Source of the DNA: Nitrospira sp. SG-bin1 | Lineage (GTDB): Bacteria > Nitrospirota > Nitrospiria > Nitrospirales > Nitrospiraceae | DNA length: 64,000 bases | Assembly (NCBI GenBank): GCA_002083365.1 | Contig: LVWS01000043.1 | Span: 62,001-126,000, forward strand | Direction of reading: 5' to 3' | In this document: one piece after another, positions 59,548 to 64,000 of the stretch | How positions within the stretch are numbered: the stretch's first letter is position 1 | Layout: the number at the start of each line of letters is the position of its first letter | Program-made: the position numbers and the translations under genes | The notes under the pieces: model-generated | The model's input: only the letters and a program-made list of their open reading frames with translations | Told to the model about the DNA's origin: nothing | Databases searched by the model: none

Positions 59548-60301
59548 ACAGCCGCTTGGCGTTGCCGCTGGTTCGTCCGGCAATTTCATCCACAGACATA
59601 TTGTGGAGCGACGCCAGCTGTTTCGCGACTTGCGATACATACGCCGGTTCGTTTCGTTTGCCCCGATAGGGAACGGGCGTGAGATACGGACAATCGGTTT
59701 CGATCAACAGGCGGTCCAGCGGCGTATTCGCGGCAATCTCACGGAGCATGGTCGCGTTCTGAAACGTGAGGATCCCGGAAAAGGACAGATAGAATCCCAG
59801 GTCCAGCGCATCCTTTGCCAGCCAAGCGTCCCCGGAAAAGCAATGAAACACCCCACCGACGTCTGACGCTTTCTCTTCCTTTAAAATCGTAATCGTGTCT
59901 TCCTGGGCTTCCCGCGTGTGGATGATCACGGGCAGCTTGAGTTCACGCGCGAGCTGAACCTGCTCACGAAACCGCTCACGCTGGTCTTTCGGCGACGAAT
60001 GGTTATAGTGAAAATCCAGTCCGATTTCACCATAGGCCACGACCTGTCGATGTTTCGCAAGGCGACGAAACTCGTCGTACCAGGTGTCCTGGATGTGCTT
60101 GACTTCATGCGGGTGAACACCGATCGAGGCATAGACGAATGGATGCCGGTCAGCAAGCTGTACGGCCGCTTGGCTGGTGGCGAGATCGCAGCCGATGGTT
60201 ATAAAGGCCTCAACGCCGGCCTCCCGTGCGCGGGCGATCACGGCTTCCCGGTCGTCGTTGTAACGGGCATCGTCCAGATGCGTGTGAGTGTCGATCAGCA
60301 T
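59534..60301 (-). CDS. tatD: TatD-family metal-dependent DNase
   Basis: 255-residue TIM-barrel hydrolase with a full metal site: IDTHTHLDD (HXH), YGEIGLDFHY (Glu), PVIIHTRE (His), VFHCFSGD (His) and LIETDCPYL (Asp). It acts on DNA 3' ends in repair; homologues also act as deacylases on D-aminoacyl-tRNA. The ATG at 60301 opens the reading frame with MLIDTHTH as is standard. It diverges from the sigma factor gene, with a 285-base intergenic region that carries a regulator site and terminator but no gene. Confidence 0.95.
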   Translation of the reverse strand: MLIDTHTHLDDARYNDDREAVIARAREAGVEAFITIGCDLATSQAAVQLADRHPFVYASIGVHPHEVKHIQDTWYDEFRRLAKHRQVVAYGEIGLDFHYNHSSPKDQRERFREQVQLARELKLPVIIHTREAQEDTITILKEEKASDVGGVFHCFSGDAWLAKDALDLGFYLSFSGILTFQNATMLREIAANTPLDRLLIETDCPYLTPVPYRGKRNEPAYVSQVAKQLASLHNMSVDEIAGRTSGNAKRLFKIA

Positions 60302-60447
60302 CGGGGTATCGTAGCACGGGCGATTCCTGCAGCGGAAGAGCCGGAGGCCTCGGATGAATCCGTCGTTGAAGCTCGGACCGGGAGTTGTTGTAAATGATAC
60401 GGAACCTTAGTTATACGAACGCTCCATCTCGGTAGAGGAGAAAGAGG

Positions 60448-60477
60448 TTGACAGAAACAGAACCCATCATCTATTGA
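60448..60477 (+). promoter_or_regulatory. Sigma-70 promoter ahead of the ECF sigma gene
   Basis: TTGACA (60448-60453) is a perfect -35 element, with TATTGA (60472-60477) as -10 at a spacing of 18. The start would be near 60484. A Fur-like operator covers the -10 and start point. Downstream comes a Rho-independent terminator at 60525-60557, then the sigma gene. Confidence 0.5.
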
Positions 60478-60494
60478 TAGCAATTATCAAGATC
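60476..60494 (+). promoter_or_regulatory. Fur-box-like operator
   Basis: GATAGCAATTATCAAGATC matches the classic 19-base Fur consensus (GATAATGATAATCATTATC) at 13 of 19 positions. It lies over the -10 and start of the promoter at 60448-60477, where an iron-loaded repressor would block transcription. That fits an ECF sigma/FecR/TonB receptor system that is turned on by iron limitation. Binding is not proven. Confidence 0.45.
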
Positions 60495-60524
60495 ATTGAA
60501 GAGGCCAGAGGTCGTGGAGACCGG

Positions 60525-60557
60525 AGCCCAAGGCGTCGTGACGCCTTGGGCTTTTTT
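60525..60557 (+). terminator. Rho-independent terminator with no upstream gene on this strand
   Basis: AGCCCAAGGCGTC (60525-60537), GT, and GACGCCTTGGGCT (60540-60552) make a 13-base perfect stem, followed by T6 (60552-60557). It terminates rightward transcripts. No + strand gene precedes it (TatD points the other way), so the RNA that it ends must start at the promoter near 60448 or another one in this gap. It would give a small RNA of about 70 bases or an attenuator for the sigma gene. Confidence 0.9.
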
Positions 60558-60586
60558 ATTGAGCGCGATGGATCATAAGGAGATGG

Positions 60587-61183
60587 ATGATGAGGACTCA
60601 AGACACACATCTCGTAGAAGCTGAACTCATAGTTTCACGTGATATTTCTGATGTGGGAACCGCACTGACCCTCTCGTATGTGCAGATCGCCTCTCTGTTT
60701 CATCGGTACCGGGAAGAGCTCACACGTCGGCTTGTCGGTATGGTGAAATCACGCGAAACAGCGGCGGACCTCGTGCAGGATACGTATCTGCGGCTGCTTC
60801 GGCTTGCCGACACGCACGTTGTTGAGCAGCCGCGTGCGTTGCTCCATCGCATTGCGGCGAATCTGGCGATAGACCATCTGCGGAAAGAGAAGAACGGCGT
60901 CCAAACCATCGATGGCATGGATGCCGCAATGGCAGTACCCTCTCAAGCGCCTTCGCCGGAACGGGAGCTGCTCGCCAAACAGCGGCTTCGCCTGTGTCTC
61001 CAGGCGATCGGGCAGCTTCCTCCGCGCAGCCGTGAAGCGTTCGTGCTGTGCCGAGTGTATGGGTATTCCTATCAAGAAATCGCCGCACGCATGAACATCT
61101 CGGAGAGCGGGGTGGAAAAGCTACTGATGCGTGCGCTGGATCAAAGTTGTGAGGCTCTCGACGCAATAGACCGCCGCCAGTGA
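60587..61183 (+). CDS. ECF-type RNA polymerase sigma factor (FecI-like)
   Basis: 198-residue sigma-70 family protein with regions 2 and 4 only. Region 2 is TRRLVGMVKSRETAADLVQDTYLRLL (seen here in two parts: MVKSRETAADLVQDTYLRL after the LFHRYREEL helix); region 4 is LPPRSREAFVLCRVYGYSY followed by IAARMNISESGVEKLL, the helix-turn-helix that reads the -35. AAGGAG at 60577-60582 supports ATG 60587 or 60590. The FecR-like anti-sigma and TonB receptor downstream make an outer-membrane signalling set in which substrate binding at the receptor releases the sigma factor. The target is probably the receptor operon. Confidence 0.92.
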   Translation: MMRTQDTHLVEAELIVSRDISDVGTALTLSYVQIASLFHRYREELTRRLVGMVKSRETAADLVQDTYLRLLRLADTHVVEQPRALLHRIAANLAIDHLRKEKNGVQTIDGMDAAMAVPSQAPSPERELLAKQRLRLCLQAIGQLPPRSREAFVLCRVYGYSYQEIAARMNISESGVEKLLMRALDQSCEALDAIDRRQ

Positions 61184-61222
61184 GGATCTTGGTCCGTTGA
61201 ATCGTCACACTGTATACTGGCT

Positions 61223-61254
61223 CCGGTCTCGTCGCTCACCTGCGACAAGACCGG
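61223..61254 (+). promoter_or_regulatory. Strong hairpin at the fecR ribosome-binding region
   Basis: CCGGTCTCGTCGC (61223-61235) pairs with GCGACAAGACCGG (61242-61254) with one mismatch around the loop TCACCT. It ends 3 bases before the ATG at 61258, the place where a ribosome site would be, and no other ribosome site is seen. It could lower translation of the anti-sigma relative to the sigma factor. No T-run follows. Confidence 0.55.
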
Positions 61255-61257
61255 CTT

Positions 61258-62241
61258 ATGCAGAATACGAATGATTCAGATAACATGGTGCTTTCGGAGG
61301 AAGAAGCCCGGCTCAGGAAAGAAGCCGTAGCTTGGGTCATTCGTCTGCAGAACAGCGGCCGATCGCAGGAGGACCATCGAGCGTTCAAGGCCTGGCAGGC
61401 GCAGAGTCCTCGGCATGCCCTCCTGTACCATAAGGTCTCTCGATTATGGGAGAGTCCTGAGCTGAGCGCGGCTGCGGCTGTTGCGGCTGGGGTAGGGGCG
61501 TCCGGGTTCAAGGCAAAGCCTGTCTTCGCTCTACGATGGCCGATTCTGGCTGCCGCGTGCATTGTGTTGGCGGCTATCCTAGCCGATCATGTTGATGTAA
61601 CCACAGGCTGGCAGGCCGATTATCGGACCGGATCCGGAGAGCGGCGCACGGTTGAGTTACCGGACCGCTCGATTGTCACGCTCAATACGCAATCAGCGAT
61701 CGCGCTCTTATTTGACGACGGGGTTCGTCGTGTTCGGCTGCTTAAAGGCGAAGTCCTCTTTAACGTTCAGCAGAATGCAGCCCGTCCGTTTATCGTGGAC
61801 AGTACCGCAACCGCCGTTCGAGCTGTTGGAACAACCTTCGTCGTCCGGGCACAGTCGAGTGGAGAGCAAATCACTGTCCTCGAAGGGGCCGTCGAAGTTC
61901 ATTCTCACGGTCAGACCACTTCTCCGGTAGCGGTCACAGCCGGATCGCAGATCCGGACGGAGCATGGCCACATGGGTCGACCGCATTCTGTCAATGTGCC
62001 GGTGGCCTCTGCCTGGCTGCAGGGACGGCTTATTGTGAATGGCGTGCCGTTTGCCCAAGTGCTGGAAGAGTTGCGACGGTATCATCCAGGCACGATCGTC
62101 CTATTGAACCAGCGTGTGGGTGAAACCAACGTGACAGGGACCTATAACGTGGACGATCCCGTTGCCGCGCTTGAGCTGCTTGTCAAAACTGTTCCGGTCT
62201 CGATGGTCGGTCTGGCTAATCGTTTCGTTCTTCTCTTCTAA
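61258..62241 (+). CDS. FecR-family anti-sigma factor/signal transducer
   Basis: 327 residues. The cytoplasmic N-terminus (about residues 15-65, LRKEAVAWVIRLQNSGRSQED then FKAWQAQSPRHALLYHKV) is the anti-sigma part. A single membrane segment follows (about residues 93-108, WPILAAACIVLAAILAD). The periplasmic FecR domain starts with YRTGSGERRTVELPDRSIV and continues through LLKGEVLFNVQ and RAVGTTFVVRA; the C-terminal LQGRLIVNGVPFAQVLEEL is the secretin-TonB-like (DUF4974) part that contacts the receptor. In the sigma-FecR-receptor order it relays binding at the outer membrane. A hairpin covers its translation start. Confidence 0.93.
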   Translation: MQNTNDSDNMVLSEEEARLRKEAVAWVIRLQNSGRSQEDHRAFKAWQAQSPRHALLYHKVSRLWESPELSAAAAVAAGVGASGFKAKPVFALRWPILAAACIVLAAILADHVDVTTGWQADYRTGSGERRTVELPDRSIVTLNTQSAIALLFDDGVRRVRLLKGEVLFNVQQNAARPFIVDSTATAVRAVGTTFVVRAQSSGEQITVLEGAVEVHSHGQTTSPVAVTAGSQIRTEHGHMGRPHSVNVPVASAWLQGRLIVNGVPFAQVLEELRRYHPGTIVLLNQRVGETNVTGTYNVDDPVAALELLVKTVPVSMVGLANRFVLLF

Positions 62242-62340
62242 TTTTTTCAAAAACATTTCCTGTGCATCGAAACAGGTGAGGGAATGCCTATTTTTCTGCG
62301 TCTCCTAAGGGATGGTTCAGAACAGGAGGCGTTTGGGATC

Positions 62341-64000
62341 ATGAAACGGCAAGCAATGAACGACCACGAAAACTGTGTTTCACACTCTCAAGAGGAGAGG
62401 GCAGGGTGGATATATCCATCATGGCTGCGGCGATTCAGCTTGGTCTTGTTCCTTTTTACTCTCGTGGTGCCTGTAGCGGGCGATATTTTTGCTCAAGACA
62501 ATGTTTCCACTGGGGCGCCAAGCGTTCCTCTCGAGTTCAATATACCCACGCAACCGCTTGGCAGTGCGTTGAATGCCTTCGCCGAGGCCACTGGTTGGCA
62601 GGTCAGTGTTCCAACTGAGTTGATCGCCGGCAGGATCTCATCCGGCATCAGCGGCAAGTGTACCCCGGAGGAGGCGCTGCAAGTGCTGTTGACCGGAACA
62701 GGACTGACTTATCGCGTGACCGGAGCCAATGCCGTGACGCTCGTGCCGGGCGCTGATCCACCCGCTGCGACTTCTCCGGTGCTGGGGGAGGAGAGGGGAA
62801 CGTCACCGGATCCGGCAGGTGAGTCGATGGCGATTGCTCAGCAAAAGCCGATCAAGGTCCCGGAAGTCACGGTGAAAGAGGTGAAAATGCGGAATCAAGG
62901 CTATACGGCCGAGGACGCGTCAACTGCCATGAGGATTCCGGTGCCCATCCATGATATTCCCCGCTCCGTCGAAGTAATTACGCGGCAGGTCATGGAGGAT
63001 CAAAAAGTGATTCGCATGAATGACGCGTTGCGGAACGTGAGCGGCGTGTTTCTGTCACAATCGCAAGGTGGAAGAGGCGGCCAGTTCATGATCCGTGGGT
63101 TCACGTCAACTTTGAATGTGTTCAAGAACGGGTTCCGCGATGACAGTACGTTCGGTTCGCGGGTGTCACGCGATATCATCAACCTTGAAAGCATTGAGGT
63201 CGTGAAGGGCCCCCCATCCTACCTCTATGGCCGTTCCGATCCGGGAGGTGTGATCAATCAGATCACGAAGGCTCCCCTAAAAAGCTCATATTATGCCCCC
63301 GAAATGATTTTTGGAAGTTACAACCTGTACCGTCCGACCATCGATGTCGGCGGGCCGCTGAATGAGAGCAAAACGCTGACCTATCGGTTCAACGGCATGT
63401 ATGAGTCGGCAGAGAGTTTCCGGGAAGGCGTGAAGACCGACCGAGTCTTTCTGGCCCCCACGATCGGGTGGGAGATCGGACCGCGCACGACCTTTCGGTT
63501 CGAAGGCGAATATTTATATGATAAGACGCCGATTGATCGCGGCATTGTTGCGCTGGGTGGCGGGCCGGCGCCCATTCCGATCAGCCGCTTTCTTGGCGAT
63601 CCGACTCGTCGACTGGAGTCGCATGGTGGAAAGGCCACACTGATACTGCTTCATGAGTTGAATGCTCAGCTTCGGTTGCGCAGCGCCTTTCGCGCAGCCG
63701 TCACGCGTGAAAACTACTCGAGTCTCGAAGGCTGGGAACTCACTCCGTCCACAGGCGTGCTGTCGCTGGTGCGTTTTGAACTGCCTTCGACCAATCAGTC
63801 GCACTATTGGCAGAATGAACTGCTAGGGTCATTCACGACCTGGTCGGTCAAACACAAGAGTATCCTTGGCGTGGAGCTGGGACGAGAAGTGCAATCGCAG
63901 CAGTTCCGGAGCGATTTTGCGGCGCTGGGCGGGTTTATCAATATATTTAACCCGGCGCAGCGCCTCTTTGCCGATGGCCCACTTCCTTTTGCGGATAATT
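62341..64000 (+). CDS. TonB-dependent siderophore receptor with STN domain (partial)
   Basis: Begins at ATG 62341 with AGGAGG 11 bases upstream and stays open to the window edge, so the C-terminus is missing. A signal peptide follows a polar lead (FSLVLFLFTLVVPVAG). An STN domain comes next (about residues 65-140, FNIPTQPLGSALNAFAEATG), the part that talks to FecR. The plug domain has IHDIPRSVEVITRQVMEDQK, GQFMIRGF and IEVVKGPPSYLYG; the beta-barrel starts near IFGSYNLYRPT and runs to the edge. This is the FpvA/FecA design, pointing to uptake of a ferric siderophore with self-induction. Substrate is not readable. Confidence 0.93.
   Translation, partial: MKRQAMNDHENCVSHSQEERAGWIYPSWLRRFSLVLFLFTLVVPVAGDIFAQDNVSTGAPSVPLEFNIPTQPLGSALNAFAEATGWQVSVPTELIAGRISSGISGKCTPEEALQVLLTGTGLTYRVTGANAVTLVPGADPPAATSPVLGEERGTSPDPAGESMAIAQQKPIKVPEVTVKEVKMRNQGYTAEDASTAMRIPVPIHDIPRSVEVITRQVMEDQKVIRMNDALRNVSGVFLSQSQGGRGGQFMIRGFTSTLNVFKNGFRDDSTFGSRVSRDIINLESIEVVKGPPSYLYGRSDPGGVINQITKAPLKSSYYAPEMIFGSYNLYRPTIDVGGPLNESKTLTYRFNGMYESAESFREGVKTDRVFLAPTIGWEIGPRTTFRFEGEYLYDKTPIDRGIVALGGGPAPIPISRFLGDPTRRLESHGGKATLILLHELNAQLRLRSAFRAAVTRENYSSLEGWELTPSTGVLSLVRFELPSTNQSHYWQNELLGSFTTWSVKHKSILGVELGREVQSQQFRSDFAALGGFINIFNPAQRLFADGPLPFADN

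Noticed and set aside
59918..60397. 159-codon + frame opposite tatD, reaching into the gap
   Set aside because: Shadow of TatD, whose metal-site motifs are all on the minus strand. This matters because it leaves the terminator at 60525 without an upstream gene.
1..64000. CRISPR arrays, tRNA or rRNA genes, insertion sequences, attachment sites
   Set aside because: Looked for short spaced repeats, tRNA-like cloverleaf ends, transposase or integrase motifs; none was seen.

Overview
The window reads as a chromosomal segment of a Gram-negative bacterium of moderately high GC. It carries lipopolysaccharide heptosyltransferases, an O-antigen ligase, kdsC, an outer-membrane TonB-dependent receptor with its ECF sigma/FecR pair, and a Do-type periplasmic protease. 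The gene mix (DhnA-type class I aldolase beside fbp, MarR-type EPS regulator, many radical SAM and glycosyltransferase genes) fits a Nitrospira-like member of the Nitrospirota. That placement is an inference from gene style, not a proof. No tRNA, rRNA, CRISPR array, insertion sequence or integrase was recognised, and no gene-free stretch exceeds about 290 bases.

Layout. Bases 1-49960 form one very large surface-polysaccharide locus, all on the + strand. It opens with a methyltransferase and two GT9 heptosyltransferases (159-3320). A MarR-type EPS regulator and a specialised NusG paralogue follow (3425-4688), the usual pair that starts and sustains long polysaccharide transcripts. Next come a Nudix hydrolase, a Wzx-like flippase, a GT2 and a methyltransferase (4811-8762). 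Bases 8811-16584 hold a sugar-nucleotide block: B12 radical SAM enzyme, HddA-like heptose kinase, GDP-fucose-synthase-like SDR, a two-gene thiamine-diphosphate enzyme, a ColD-like PLP enzyme whose catalytic lysine is replaced by histidine, an HddC-like nucleotidyltransferase and another SDR. A Wzm/Wzt ABC exporter follows (16669-18822).

Bases 18839-29260 are the most unusual part. Four large proteins (SPASM radical SAM, GT2, a 1160-residue radical SAM and a GT-B glycosyltransferase) carry in total eight copies of one roughly 60-residue module with a gap-free YNIV...YYGIP core. I cannot assign this module to a named family. A TIR-like (ThsB/DUF1863-type) gene and an SDR sit among them. Bases 29299-41679 add further glycosyltransferases, methyltransferases, a WbpV/WbpL-like pair, an O-antigen ligase and a third GT9. 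Bases 41670-49960 supply precursors: WbpM-type dehydratase, RmlA, RmlB, RmlD (no RmlC seen), KdsC, ManC and a phosphomannomutase.

Bases 50002-56365 are largely housekeeping: DUF3108 protein, fructose-1,6-bisphosphatase, class I aldolase, HtrA/Deg protease, ispD-ispF and cysE. The minus strand from 56449 to 58899 holds a PsiF-repeat protein, truA and an N-acetylmuramoyl-L-alanine amidase. A NYN-domain protein (+) and TatD (-) follow.

The window ends with an iron-type signalling module: ECF sigma factor, FecR anti-sigma and a TonB-dependent receptor with an STN domain that runs off the edge. In front of the sigma gene lie a TTGACA promoter, a Fur-like operator (13 of 19 positions) and a perfect Rho-independent terminator with no open frame before it, so a small RNA or attenuated leader is likely.

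How the genes work together: fbp and aldolase feed fructose 6-phosphate towards the ManC/ManB, Rml and GDP-heptose routes. These build nucleotide sugars that the numerous glycosyltransferases assemble on a WbpL/WecA-type lipid carrier for export by Wzx and/or Wzm-Wzt and ligation to lipid A core.
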